A DNA stretch of 64,000 nucleotides from Caulobacter segnis (lineage in GTDB: Bacteria; Pseudomonadota; Alphaproteobacteria; Caulobacterales; Caulobacteraceae): the NCBI RefSeq assembly GCF_023935105.1, contig NZ_CP096040.1, forward strand, positions 372,001 through 436,000. The letters are read 5' to 3'. Each line of letters starts with the position of its first letter. Positions within the stretch are counted from its first letter, which is position 1. A program made the position numbers and the translations under genes. Under the pieces are notes generated by a model, which was not told the DNA's origin, made no database searches, and was given only the letters and a program-made list of their open reading frames with translations. Shown piece after piece: positions 33,803 to 42,239 of the stretch.

Positions 33803-35211
33803 ATGACCAAGCCTGTTCCCGCAGATGTCGTTTCCCGCCTGAAGGCCGTGCTCGGCGAAGGCGGCTGGAGTCAGGATCCCGAAGTTATCGGACCCAAGCT
33901 GGTCGAGTGGCGGGGCCGCTGGAAGGGCGAGACGCCGCTGCTGGTCACCCCGCGTACGACCGCCGAGGTCGCCGCCGTGGTCGGGATCTGCGCCGCCGAG
34001 GGCGTGGCGATCACCCCCAGGGCGGCAATACCGGCCTGGTCGCCGGCCAGATCCCGCACGGCGAGATCCTGCTGTCGACCCAGAAGCTGACGGCCATCCG
34101 CGACGTCGACCCGATCGACGACGCCATGGTGCTGGAGGCCGGCGTCACCCTGTACGAGGCTCACCAGCAGGCCGCCAAGGTTGGCCGCCGCTTTACGGTC
34201 GGCGTGGCCTCGGAAGGCTCGTGCACGATCGGCGGCCTGATCTCGACCAACGCCGGCGGCACGGCCGTCCTGCGCTATGGCATGATGCGCGAGCAGGTGC
34301 TGGGCATCGAGGCGGTGCTGCCCAACGGCGAGATCTGGAATGGCCTCAAGCGCCTGCGCAAGGACAATACCGGCTACGACCTCAAGCAGCTGCTGATCGG
34401 CGCGGAGGGCACGCTGGGCGTGGTCACCGCCGCCGCGCTGAAGCTGCACGCGCCGCTGGCCTCGCGAGCTGTGGCCATCGTCGGCCTGGGCTCGCCGGCC
34501 GACGCCATCCAGCTGCTGGCCCGGGCCAAGGACGAGACGGGCGGGGCGGTCGAGGCCTTCGAACTGATGGGCCGGTTGGGATTCGAGCTCACCGTTCGCA
34601 ACGTGCCGGGCCTGCGCGACCCGCTGCCGACCGAGCATCCCTGGTACGTGCTGATCGAGATCGCCAGCGGCGAGCCCGGCGCGGCCGAGGCGGCGCTGGA
34701 GCGGCTGCTGACCGGCGCCCTGGAGCGTGGCCTGATCGCCGACGCGGCCGTGGCCCAGACCGAGACCCAGATGAAGGCCTTCTGGCATATCCGCGAGGGC
34801 CACTCGGCGGGCCAGAAGCCCGAGGGCGCGGTCTGGAAGCACGACGTCAGCGTGCCGGTCTCCAAGATCCCCGACTTCATCGGCCAGGCCAACGCGGCGA
34901 TCCAAAAGGCCTTTCCCGGGACGCGCATCGTCGCCTTCGGCCACGTCGGCGACGGCAATGTCCACTACGACGTGCTGAAGGCCCCGGGCGGCGACGACGA
35001 CGCCCACGACGCCCTGCGCGAGGCGGGTGCTCGGATCGTCCACGACATCACCGCGACCTTCTCGGGCTCGATCAGCGCCGAGCATGGCCTGGGGGCGATG
35101 AAGACGGCCGAGGCCCTGGCCTACAAGGATCCGATCGAGGTCTCGGCCCTGCGAGCGATCCGGGGCGCGTTGGACCCCAAGCGGATCATGAACCCGAGAA
35201 TCCTGTTCTGA
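33803..35211 (+). pseudogene. FAD-linked dehydrogenase (GlcD/D-2-hydroxyglutarate type), frameshifted
   Basis: The first part (MTKPVPADVVSRLKAVLGEGGWSQD to AEGVAITP) and the long second part (GGNTGLVAGQIPHGEILLS to MNPRILF) lie in different frames. Adding one C to the run at 34014-34018 joins them into a normal 469-residue protein, with the break exactly at the FAD-binding PxGGNTGLVxG loop. C-terminal features are HVGDGNVHYDVL and EHGLGAMKT, typical of 2-hydroxyacid oxidoreductases related to glycolate oxidase GlcD. The downstream frame is clean for 1.2 kb, which argues for a sequencing error or a very recent loss. Confidence 0.85.
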
Positions 35212-35221
35212 AGGCGCCGTC

Positions 35222-35530
35222 CTAGGGCTGGAGGCTGGCGCGCTTGCGGGCGCGCAGCCACAGCAGGATCAGCACGGCGATGGCGCCGGCCGGAATGGTC
35301 GCCTTGTAGAACCCCGGCTGCGAGCCGGGGCCCAGCAGATTGATGGCCAAGGGGATGAAGCCCCAGCGGCCGGTCGCTTGCTCCATCCAGAACGCGCCGA
35401 AGCCGACGAAGCAGACCACGGCCCACAGGATGCGGTACTTCAGCGTCCGGTCCCGCGCGACCAGGAACAGGGCCACGATCATCGGGATCGGCCAGGCGAG
35501 GGCGGCGGCGAGGCCGAGCGTGTTGGTCAT
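35222..35530 (-). CDS. Small membrane protein of unknown function
   Basis: The 102-residue protein has three probable membrane helices (LGLAAALAWPIPMIVALFLVA, YRILWAVVCFVGFGAFWM, and TIPAGAIAVLILLWLRARKRA) with a basic C-terminal tail. The ATG at 35530 is chosen because sequence upstream of it in the same frame has no membrane or family character. It converges on the FAD-linked dehydrogenase gene, with about 10 bp between stops. No family is recognised. Confidence 0.7.
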   Translation of the reverse strand: MTNTLGLAAALAWPIPMIVALFLVARDRTLKYRILWAVVCFVGFGAFWMEQATGRWGFIPLAINLLGPGSQPGFYKATIPAGAIAVLILLWLRARKRASLQP

Positions 35531-35604
35531 GCGGCGTTCGTAGGGGCCGCCGCGGCCTGCGTCCAGGGGCTCGACATCGCCGCCCAGGAGCGCACTCTCG
35601 ACGC

Positions 35605-36003
35605 ATGAGCAAGCTCTTCCGGTTCTCAAGCGCCGTTCCGCGTCATCCCGACGTCGAGGCCTGGTTCTCGGGCGCCGAGCCGCTGCGCCAACTGGCCGAG
35701 GCCTGGTTCCAGCGGCTGCGCGCGAGCGGCCCCGATGTGCGCGAGCTGCTGCACGACGGGCATCCGACCGCCTGCGTCGAGGAGGCGGCCTTCGCCTATG
35801 TCGACGCCTTCGCCGCCCATGCCAGCATCGGCTTCTACGAAGGCGCGTCGCTGCCGGATCCGGCGGGCCTGCTGGAAGGCGGCGGCAAGCGGATGCGGCA
35901 CGTGAAGCTGCGCTGGGGCCAGCCGATCGACGAGGCGGCTCTGGCCGCCCTGATCGCGGCCGCGCATGGAGACATGCGGCGGCGGGTCGATTCCGGGGAA
36001 TGA
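35605..36003 (+). CDS. DUF1801 family protein
   Basis: The 132-residue soluble protein matches the DUF1801/YdhG-like fold: FSGAEPLRQLAEAWFQRLRASGPDVRELLHDGHPTACVEE, FAYVDAFAAHASIGFYEGASLPDPAGLLEGGGKRMRHVKLR. The last stretch is the diagnostic part of the family. The function is unknown. It is divergent from the small membrane protein gene and is followed by yaaA after about 40 bp. Confidence 0.8.
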   Translation: MSKLFRFSSAVPRHPDVEAWFSGAEPLRQLAEAWFQRLRASGPDVRELLHDGHPTACVEEAAFAYVDAFAAHASIGFYEGASLPDPAGLLEGGGKRMRHVKLRWGQPIDEAALAALIAAAHGDMRRRVDSGE

Positions 36004-36045
36004 CGTAGCTAGCGCGGCTGGCCCTAAGCCTCTATCTCCCCGCTC

Positions 36046-36813
36046 ATGCTGATGGTCATCTCGCCCGCCAAGTCGCTGGACTTCACCGCGCCCGCCCAGG
36101 CCCTGCCCCTGACGACGCCGGAGCTGAAGCCGCAGATCGCCGAACTGGCCAAGATCACGCGCAAGCTGACGGCCGCCGACCTCAAGCGCCTGATGCACAT
36201 CTCCGACGCCCTGGCGAAGTTGAACCGCGAGCGCTTTCAGGCCTTCGACTCTGAACTGGAAGAGGGTCTGCAGGCGGTGATCGCCTTCAACGGCGACGTC
36301 TATGCCGGCTTGGCCGCCCGCGAGCTGGACCGCCCGGCCCTGGAGTGGACGCAGGACCACCTGCGCATCCTGTCGGGCCTGTATGGCGTGCTGCGCCCGT
36401 TCGACGCCCTGCAGCCTTATCGCCTGGAGATGGGCACGCGCCTAAAGACCAAGCGTGGCGGCAATCTCTACGACTACTGGGGCGAAACGATCTCCAAGAC
36501 CCTGAACGAGGCGGCGGCCGGCCATGCCGACCCGACCCTGGTGAACCTGGCCAGCCAGGAATATTTCGGCGCCGTCGACGCCAAGGCGCTGAAACTGCCG
36601 GTCGTGACCTGCCACTTCAAGGAAGAGAAGCACGGCGAACTGCGGGTGCTGGGCTTCTTCGCCAAGAAGGCGCGCGGCCGAATGGCCCGCTACGCCATCG
36701 ACAACCGGGTGGACCGCGCCGAAGGGCTGAAGGGCTTCGACCTGGACGGCTATCGCTTTCAGCCGTCGCTCTCGACCGAGGCCGACTGGGTTTTCGCTCG
36801 CCCGCAACCCTGA
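36046..36813 (+). CDS. yaaA: Peroxide stress protein YaaA
   Basis: The 255-residue protein starts with the family signature MLMVISPAKSLDF and contains FNGDVYAGL, HLRILSGLYGVLRPFDALQPYRLEMG and RGRMARYAIDNRV. YaaA lowers free intracellular iron during hydrogen peroxide stress in E. coli and binds DNA. The start fits other family members exactly. The bdhA promoter region follows. Confidence 0.92.
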   Translation: MLMVISPAKSLDFTAPAQALPLTTPELKPQIAELAKITRKLTAADLKRLMHISDALAKLNRERFQAFDSELEEGLQAVIAFNGDVYAGLAARELDRPALEWTQDHLRILSGLYGVLRPFDALQPYRLEMGTRLKTKRGGNLYDYWGETISKTLNEAAAGHADPTLVNLASQEYFGAVDAKALKLPVVTCHFKEEKHGELRVLGFFAKKARGRMARYAIDNRVDRAEGLKGFDLDGYRFQPSLSTEADWVFARPQP

Positions 36814-36867
36814 ATTCATCTATTGGTGAATTTAATAAGCGCTCGCGTCTCGCAAAGGCGAGCTATA

Positions 36868-36882
36868 TGTTGCGTCGCAACA
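36868..36882 (+). promoter_or_regulatory. Palindrome TGTTGCG-T-CGCAACA upstream of bdhA
   Basis: The 15-bp site is a perfect inverted repeat (36868-36874 and 36876-36882) about 30 bp before the bdhA start codon. TTGC/GCAA-type palindromes are bound by PhaR/AniA regulators of polyhydroxybutyrate metabolism in some Alphaproteobacteria. A PHB-linked operator is therefore plausible for a hydroxybutyrate dehydrogenase gene. The regulator assignment is inference only. Confidence 0.5.
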
Positions 36883-36911
36883 TCATTGGGGCGTCATCCA
36901 GGAGCGTTCGC

Positions 36912-37709
36912 ATGGCCGTTGATTTCGGTTTGCAGGGGCAGGTCGCCATCGTCACCGGCTCGACCAGCGGCATCGGCCATGCGCTCGCCGACGGCTTGGC
37001 GGCCCAGGGCGTCAACATCGTCATGAACGGCCTGGGCGAGATGACCGCCATCGAGCGGGCCCGGGCCGAGATGGCCGAGAAGCACGGCGTCGAGGTGCTG
37101 TACCACGGCGCCGACATGACCAAGCCGATCGAGATCGCCGACATGGTCCGCGCCGCCAAGGCCGAGTTCGGCGAGCTGGACATCCTGGTCAACAACGCCG
37201 GCGTCCAGCACGTGGCCCCGATCGAGGACTTTCCCGACGACAAGTGGGACCTGATCATCGCCATCAACCTGTCGTCGGCCTTCCACGCCACCAAGGCGGC
37301 CGTGCCGATCATGAAGGAGCAGGGCCGCGGGCGGATCGTCAACATCGCCTCGGCTCACGCCCTGGTCGCCTCGCCGTTCAAGTCGGCCTATGTCGCCGCC
37401 AAGCACGGTATCATGGGCCTGACCAAGACCGTCGCCCTCGAGGTCGCGACCCACGGCATCACCTGCAACGCCATCTGCCCGGGCTTCGTGAAGACCCCGC
37501 TGGTCGAGGCCCAGATCGCCGACCAGGCCAAGGCGCGTGGCATTTCGGAAGAAGCGGTGATGAAGGACGTGATCCTGGCCGCCCAGCCGACCAAGCAGTT
37601 CGTCACCTTCGACCAGCTCTCGGGCATGCTGCTGTATCTGGTCTCCGACGCCGGCGCCTCGGCCAATGGCGCGGCCTTCCAGGTCGACGGCGGCTGGGTC
37701 GCGCAATAG
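36912..37709 (+). CDS. bdhA: D-3-hydroxybutyrate dehydrogenase
   Basis: The 265-residue short-chain dehydrogenase has the NAD site TGSTSGIG, the NNAG motif in ILVNNAGVQHVAP, and the catalytic Ser/Tyr/Lys set (IASAHALVASPFKSAYVAAKHG). NAGVQHVAPIEDFP and CPGFVKTPLVEAQI are distinctive for 3-hydroxybutyrate dehydrogenases, which interconvert 3-hydroxybutyrate and acetoacetate in PHB and ketone-body use. The frame is open upstream into yaaA, but ATG 36912 gives the family length. No PHB gene is adjacent. Confidence 0.92.
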   Translation: MAVDFGLQGQVAIVTGSTSGIGHALADGLAAQGVNIVMNGLGEMTAIERARAEMAEKHGVEVLYHGADMTKPIEIADMVRAAKAEFGELDILVNNAGVQHVAPIEDFPDDKWDLIIAINLSSAFHATKAAVPIMKEQGRGRIVNIASAHALVASPFKSAYVAAKHGIMGLTKTVALEVATHGITCNAICPGFVKTPLVEAQIADQAKARGISEEAVMKDVILAAQPTKQFVTFDQLSGMLLYLVSDAGASANGAAFQVDGGWVAQ

Positions 37710-37766
37710 CGTCACCGGCGCGAGCCGCTCCAACGGACCATTCGGGGCAGCCCTTCGGGAGTCCGC

Positions 37767-38840
37767 ATGCCCATTCCACCGTTCAAGAAGAAGCCGTCCG
37801 GTCCCAAGGGCCTGAGTCTAGCCCTGCAGGGCGGCGGCGCCCACGGGGCATTCGAGTGGGGCATCCTCGACCGACTGCTCGAGGAGGACGATCTCGAGAT
37901 CAAGGCCGTCACCGCCGCCTCGGCCGGGGCGATGAACGCGGTCTGCCTGGCCCAGGGCCTGATCGACGACGGCAAGGCGGGCGCCCGCAAGCGCCTCGAC
38001 TCGTTCTGGAAACAGGTCAACCGCCAGGGCGGCCGCAACGTCTTCGGCGACACCTCGATCTGGACCAGCGCGTTCGGGGGCGCCTTCGGCAACGGCGCCG
38101 ACTGGCTGAAGAACACGCCCGGCTGGCGGATGGCCGAGACCCTGGCGCTGTCGTTCAGCCCCTACGAGTTCAACCCGTTCAACCTGAACCCGCTGCACGA
38201 CACGCTGGAAGCCGAGATCACCTTCAAGCAGATCCGCGAGAAGAGTCTGCTGAAGCTCTATATCTCGGCCACGGCGATCCGGACCAGCAAGGCCCGGATC
38301 TTCCGCGAGACCGAGTTGACCGCCCGCCACATCATGGCCAGCGCCTGCCTGCCGCAGCTGTTCCAGGCCGTGGAGATCGACGGCGAGCCCTATTGGGACG
38401 GGGGCTTCCTAGCCAACCCGCCGCTGTGGCCGCTGTTCTATGACGACACCCCCGACGACATCCTGATCGTCAGCCTGAACCCTTTCGTCCGCGAGGAGAC
38501 GCCCAAGACGCCGGGCGAGATCATGGACCGACTGAACGAGATCACCTTCAACGCCTCGCTGGCCTCGGAGCTGCGGGCCATCGGCTTCGTGCAGAAGCTG
38601 CTGGATGAGGGGCTGCTGAAGGACAACGCCCGGGGGCGCTATCGCCGGATGCTGGTCCACGCCATCACCGCCGACAAGCCGCTGGCGGATCTGTCGCTGT
38701 CGACCAAGTTCAATACCGAGTGGAGCTTCTTGAGCGATCTCAAGGAACGCGGGCGGACGGCGGCCGAGGCCTGGCTGACCGAATGCGGCGGCTGTATCGG
38801 TCAACGCTCCAGCGTCGATCTGAGGGTCGGGTTTCCTTGA
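37767..38840 (+). CDS. Patatin-like phospholipase
   Basis: The protein of up to 357 residues has the patatin oxyanion motif LALQGGGAHGAFEWG, the nucleophile elbow AASAGAMNA (Ser about residue 52), and the catalytic Asp in YWDGGFLANPP, so the Ser-Asp dyad is complete. Such enzymes hydrolyse acyl esters of phospholipids. No signal peptide is seen, so it probably acts in the cytoplasm or at the inner leaflet. It may be co-transcribed with bdhA (57 bp upstream), possibly linking it to PHB granules, which is only an inference. Confidence 0.9.
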   Translation: MPIPPFKKKPSGPKGLSLALQGGGAHGAFEWGILDRLLEEDDLEIKAVTAASAGAMNAVCLAQGLIDDGKAGARKRLDSFWKQVNRQGGRNVFGDTSIWTSAFGGAFGNGADWLKNTPGWRMAETLALSFSPYEFNPFNLNPLHDTLEAEITFKQIREKSLLKLYISATAIRTSKARIFRETELTARHIMASACLPQLFQAVEIDGEPYWDGGFLANPPLWPLFYDDTPDDILIVSLNPFVREETPKTPGEIMDRLNEITFNASLASELRAIGFVQKLLDEGLLKDNARGRYRRMLVHAITADKPLADLSLSTKFNTEWSFLSDLKERGRTAAEAWLTECGGCIGQRSSVDLRVGFP

Positions 38841-38851
38841 AGGGTCTGGCC

Positions 38852-39271
38852 ATGAACCACCCGGTCCCGACCGTCGGCGTCGTCTGCCTGAAGGGGAGCG
38901 AGGTGCTGCTGATCCGGCGCGGCCAGCCGCCCCGGCTGAACCAATGGAGCCTGCCGGGCGGTCGGCTGGAATGGGGCGAGACCCTCGCGGTCGCCGCTTT
39001 GCGCGAACTGAAGGAAGAAACCGGCGTCGAGGCCGAACTGATGGGCCTGCTGGATGTGGTCGACGGGGTCTTTCCGGCCAGGCCGGGTGGGGAGATCACC
39101 CGTCACTACGTGATGATCGACTATGCCGCGGGCTGGACGTCGGGCGAGCCCGTGGCCGGCGACGACGCGGCCGACGCCCGGTTCGTCACGCTGGACGAGG
39201 CCATGGCCCTGGTCGAATGGGACGAGACGCGGCGGGTGATCGCCGAGGCGTATGAGCGGTTCGGCCAGTAA
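38852..39271 (+). CDS. NUDIX hydrolase
   Basis: The 139-residue protein contains a complete Nudix box, GRLEWGETLAVAALRELKEETGV, fitting GX5EX7REUXEEXGU. The N-terminus NHPVPTVGVVCLKGSEVLLIRRGQPPRLNQWSLPGG is typical of ADP-ribose/NTP pyrophosphohydrolases of the MutT group. The substrate cannot be told from the sequence. It starts 11 bp after the patatin stop codon and its end overlaps the next frame. Confidence 0.9.
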   Translation: MNHPVPTVGVVCLKGSEVLLIRRGQPPRLNQWSLPGGRLEWGETLAVAALRELKEETGVEAELMGLLDVVDGVFPARPGGEITRHYVMIDYAAGWTSGEPVAGDDAADARFVTLDEAMALVEWDETRRVIAEAYERFGQ

Positions 39272-40088
39272 CACTGGGGGAGGAGAGGCGCTTGCGCCGC
39301 CGGCCAAGTTCCACGACATCCATCCCATGACCGTCATCGAAACCCGCGCGCCCCGCGCCCCGATCAGCCCCAACGCCCTCATCCTGATCGCCGCCTGCGT
39401 GGGGCTGGGCTGGGCCGTGGCCGCCGAGCTGCCGCCGGCGGGCGTCTTCACCTTCGCCTTCGTCGCCGCGACCTGGGTGCTGAGCGTCGGCGTCCACGAG
39501 TTCGGCCACGCCTTCGTCGCCCACAAGGCCGGCGACACGACCATCGTCGAGAAGGGCTACCTGACGCTCGACCCGTTGAAATACTCGGATCTCGTCACGA
39601 CCATCGTCTTCCCACTGATCGCTCTGGCGTTAGGCGGCATCGGCTTTCCTGGCGGGGCGGTCTATCTGCGCGAGGATCTGATGCGGTCCAGGGGCTGGCG
39701 GTCGCTGGCCTCGCTGGCCGGGCCGCTGGGGACGCTCTGCGTTCTGGTGGTCCTGGCGCTGGCCCTGCCGTTCGTCGTCTCGACCCCGCTGCGCGACGCC
39801 CTGGCGATGCTGGCCTTCCTGCAAGCTAGCGCCCTGGTGTTGAACCTGCTGCCCATCCCGGGCCTGGACGGCTATGGGGTGATCCGGCCGTTCCTGCCGG
39901 ACGGCGTCCGCGACCGGATGATCAAGGTCGAGCGGGTCGGCTTCCTGCTGCTGTTCGCCCTGATCTTCTGGGTCCCGGGCGTCAGCGACTTCATCTTCGG
40001 CCTGGCCCTGACGATCACCGACCTGCTTGGCGTCTCGCGCCCGGCCATCCGCGACGGCTGGCAGGCCTTCCACTTCTGGGGCTCTTGA
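39252..40088 (+). CDS. M50-like membrane metalloprotease (site-2 protease type)
   Basis: The protein of up to 278 residues has the metal-binding HEFGH motif inside a membrane helix (VLSVGVHEFGHAFVAHKAG, about residues 82-86). The second metal-site motif is NLLPIPGLDGYGV. These are the hallmarks of site-2 proteases. Several hydrophobic helices follow. There is no PDZ domain, so it resembles the short SpoIVFB/YwhC-like group. The start may be at 39252 (overlapping the NUDIX gene by 20 bp) or at the Met at 39327, which fits the family better but lacks a clear ribosome-binding site. Confidence 0.82.
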   Translation: MSGSASNTGGGEALAPPAKFHDIHPMTVIETRAPRAPISPNALILIAACVGLGWAVAAELPPAGVFTFAFVAATWVLSVGVHEFGHAFVAHKAGDTTIVEKGYLTLDPLKYSDLVTTIVFPLIALALGGIGFPGGAVYLREDLMRSRGWRSLASLAGPLGTLCVLVVLALALPFVVSTPLRDALAMLAFLQASALVLNLLPIPGLDGYGVIRPFLPDGVRDRMIKVERVGFLLLFALIFWVPGVSDFIFGLALTITDLLGVSRPAIRDGWQAFHFWGS

Positions 40089-40148
40089 CCGACGGCGCGT
40101 CAACGCCTCTCCTTCAAACAAGCGTTCAATGAGAAGGGGAGGTTCGCC

Positions 40149-40931
40149 ATGGCCTACGCGCCGTTCAATCTGTCGGGCAAGGTCGCCCTGGTCACCGGCG
40201 GCAATCGCGGCATCGGCTTAGGGATGGCCAAGGCGATGGCCCAGGCCGGGGCCGACATCGTGATCTGGGGCTCCAACCCCGAGCGCAACCTCGCCGCCGA
40301 GACCGAACTGACCAACCTGGGCGTCCGCGTGAAGGCCCAGACGGTCGACGTCGCCGACGAGGACCAGGTCCGCGAGGGCATGGAGGAGGCCGTGGCCGCC
40401 ATGGGCCGGGTCGACGCCGTCTTCGCCAACGCCGGCGTCGGCTATGGCTCGCCCTCGTTCGTCGAGATGAAGACCGAGGTCTATCGCAAGGTGCTGTCGG
40501 TCAATCTGGACGGTGTCTTCTTCACCCTGCGCGAGGCCTGCCGCCACATGGTCGAGCGAGCCAAGGCCGGTGATCCGGGCGGCTCGCTGGTCGGCGTCGC
40601 CTCGCTGGCCGCCATCGAGGGCGCGGCCCGCAACGAAGCCTATGCCGCCACCAAGGGCGCGGTGATCTCGATGATCAAGTCGGTCGCCGTCGAGCACGCC
40701 CGTTACGGCGTGCGCGCCAATGCCATCCTGCCGGGCTGGATCGCCACCGACATGACGGCCGGGGCCCAGGCCAATTCGGCCTTCGCCGACAAGGTCATTC
40801 CCCGCGTTCCGGCGCGCCGCTGGGGCGAGCCTGACGACTTCGGTGGCATGGCCGTCTACCTGGCCTCGGACGCGTCCAGCTACCACTCCGGCACCACGCT
40901 TGTGATCGACGGCGGATACTCGATTTTCTAG
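40149..40931 (+). CDS. Short-chain dehydrogenase/reductase
   Basis: The 260-residue protein shows VALVTGGNRGIGLGMAKAMAQAGADIVIWG (nucleotide site), FANAGVGYGS (the NNAG equivalent) and the Ser/Tyr/Lys catalytic residues (GVASLAAIEGAARNEAYAATKGAV). It ends in SYHSGTTLVIDGGYSIF. The substrate is unknown. A strong ribosome-binding site (GGGGAGG) lies before the ATG. It seems to be a single-gene unit. Confidence 0.9.
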   Translation: MAYAPFNLSGKVALVTGGNRGIGLGMAKAMAQAGADIVIWGSNPERNLAAETELTNLGVRVKAQTVDVADEDQVREGMEEAVAAMGRVDAVFANAGVGYGSPSFVEMKTEVYRKVLSVNLDGVFFTLREACRHMVERAKAGDPGGSLVGVASLAAIEGAARNEAYAATKGAVISMIKSVAVEHARYGVRANAILPGWIATDMTAGAQANSAFADKVIPRVPARRWGEPDDFGGMAVYLASDASSYHSGTTLVIDGGYSIF

Positions 40932-41067
40932 CGCTTCCTTTCTTGGACTCTGTCGTCCAGTAAAAGGCGTTGTAAAACAGCCTCTTGCGGAACCGTGCGC
41001 GCGGTGAGAAGCTTTTCGTCTGGCAGCCTGGACATCAGATCTGGGCGCCGACGAGGAAACGAGAGAG

Positions 41068-41205
41068 ATGACGCCCCAAGACGTTGTCGGCCTGGCCCCG
41101 CCGCGTGGCTTCCTGACCCTGATCGCCTTGGTCCTGACGGCCATGGCCAGCTGCTTCTGGACCTGCGAGACGGACGTCGAGGCGGAGCTGGTCAAGGACC
41201 GCTAA
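41068..41205 (+). CDS. Small membrane-associated protein (45 aa)
   Basis: A short frame with a good ribosome-binding site (GAGAGAG) encodes MTPQDVVGLAPPRGFLTL, then a hydrophobic stretch (IALVLTAMASCFW) followed by TCETDVEAELVKDR. It has one probable membrane segment and two Cys at its end, which could make it a short lipoprotein-like or membrane peptide. No family is recognised. It lies between an SDR gene and a nitronate monooxygenase gene on the same strand. Confidence 0.5.
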   Translation: MTPQDVVGLAPPRGFLTLIALVLTAMASCFWTCETDVEAELVKDR

Positions 41206-41243
41206 CCTCGCGGCACGCTTGCCGCGTCGCGAGCCGAGGGAAA

Positions 41244-41267
41244 TCCTCCCGGAAAACAACGGGAGGA
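41244..41267 (+). promoter_or_regulatory. Hairpin sequestering the ribosome-binding site of the nitronate monooxygenase gene
   Basis: TCCTCCCG (41244-41251) pairs perfectly with CGGGAGGA (41260-41267) around an AC-rich 8-base loop. The right arm is the Shine-Dalgarno sequence itself (GGGAGGA), 6 bp before ATG 41274. In the folded state ribosome access would be blocked. This may be an RNA thermosensor-like or protein-controlled switch, or simply a low-expression leader. Confidence 0.55.
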
Positions 41268-41273
41268 ACGGCC

Positions 41274-42239
41274 ATGGGCCTGCGCACGCCGCTCTGCGAT
41301 CTTCTGGACATCGAGCACCCGATCCTGCTGGCCGGCATGGGCGGGGTGTCGTACGCGCCGCTGGCGGCGGCGGTGTCGAACGCCGGCGGCTACGGCGTGT
41401 TGGGCATGGCCGGGACCTCGCCGGACTTCATCCGCGACCAGATGCGCGAGGTCAGAACGCTCACCGACAGGCCGTTCGGCGTCGACCTGCTGGCCGCCAC
41501 GCCCGACGCCTTGACCGCCAGCGTCGAGGTCATCATCGCCGAGGGCGCGTCCTCCTTCATCGCCGGCCTGGGTGTGCCCCTGCCAATCATCGAACGGCTG
41601 AAGACGGCCGGCCTCAAGGTCATGGTCGTCTGTGGCGCGGTGAAGCATGCCGTGAAGGCCGAGCAGGCCGGCTGCGATGCGGTCATCTGCCAGGGCGGCG
41701 AAGGCGGCGGCCACACGGGGCTGGTCGGAACCCTGCCGCTGGTCGCCCAGGCGGTGGAGGCGGTGAAGATCCCGGTCGTCGCGGCCGGCGGGCTCTATGA
41801 TGGCCGAGGCCTGGCGGCGGCCCTGGCCCTGGGCGCCCAGGGCGTCTGGATGGGCACCCGCTTCATCGCCTCGCGCGAGGCGCACGCGGGAGACCTCTAC
41901 CGCCAGGCGGTGGTCGAGGCGGCCGACGAGGACACCGTCCGCACCCGCTGCTATTCGGGCAAGCCGATGCGGGTGCGCAAGAACCCCTATGTCGACGACT
42001 GGGAGAGCCGGCCGGCCGACATCCAGCCGTTCCCGCAACAGGCCATGGTCTCGATCGGGAACGGAGCGATGGGCGGTATCGGCGGCCAGATCGAGGGCCT
42101 GGATCCCGACAAGTCCTGCTTCGCCATGGGCCAGAGCGCCGGCGGAATTCGCGACGTGCCGCCGGCTGGCGACATCGTGGCGCGACTCGTCCGTGACGCG
42201 GAGGCGGCGCTGGACCGGGCCAGCGCCTGTCGGACCTAG
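41274..42239 (+). CDS. Nitronate monooxygenase (2-nitropropane dioxygenase family)
   Basis: The 321-residue FMN-binding TIM-barrel protein begins with the typical LCDLLDIEHPILLAGMGGVSYAPLAAAVSNAGGYGVLG and contains CQGGEGGGHTGLVGTLPLV, the conserved FMN phosphate region. It then has ALALGAQGVWMGTRFIAS. The enzymes oxidise nitroalkanes such as propionate-3-nitronate. The ribosome-binding site is inside a hairpin. It overlaps the convergent Crp-type regulator by 4 bp at the stop codons. Confidence 0.9.
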   Translation: MGLRTPLCDLLDIEHPILLAGMGGVSYAPLAAAVSNAGGYGVLGMAGTSPDFIRDQMREVRTLTDRPFGVDLLAATPDALTASVEVIIAEGASSFIAGLGVPLPIIERLKTAGLKVMVVCGAVKHAVKAEQAGCDAVICQGGEGGGHTGLVGTLPLVAQAVEAVKIPVVAAGGLYDGRGLAAALALGAQGVWMGTRFIASREAHAGDLYRQAVVEAADEDTVRTRCYSGKPMRVRKNPYVDDWESRPADIQPFPQQAMVSIGNGAMGGIGGQIEGLDPDKSCFAMGQSAGGIRDVPPAGDIVARLVRDAEAALDRASACRT

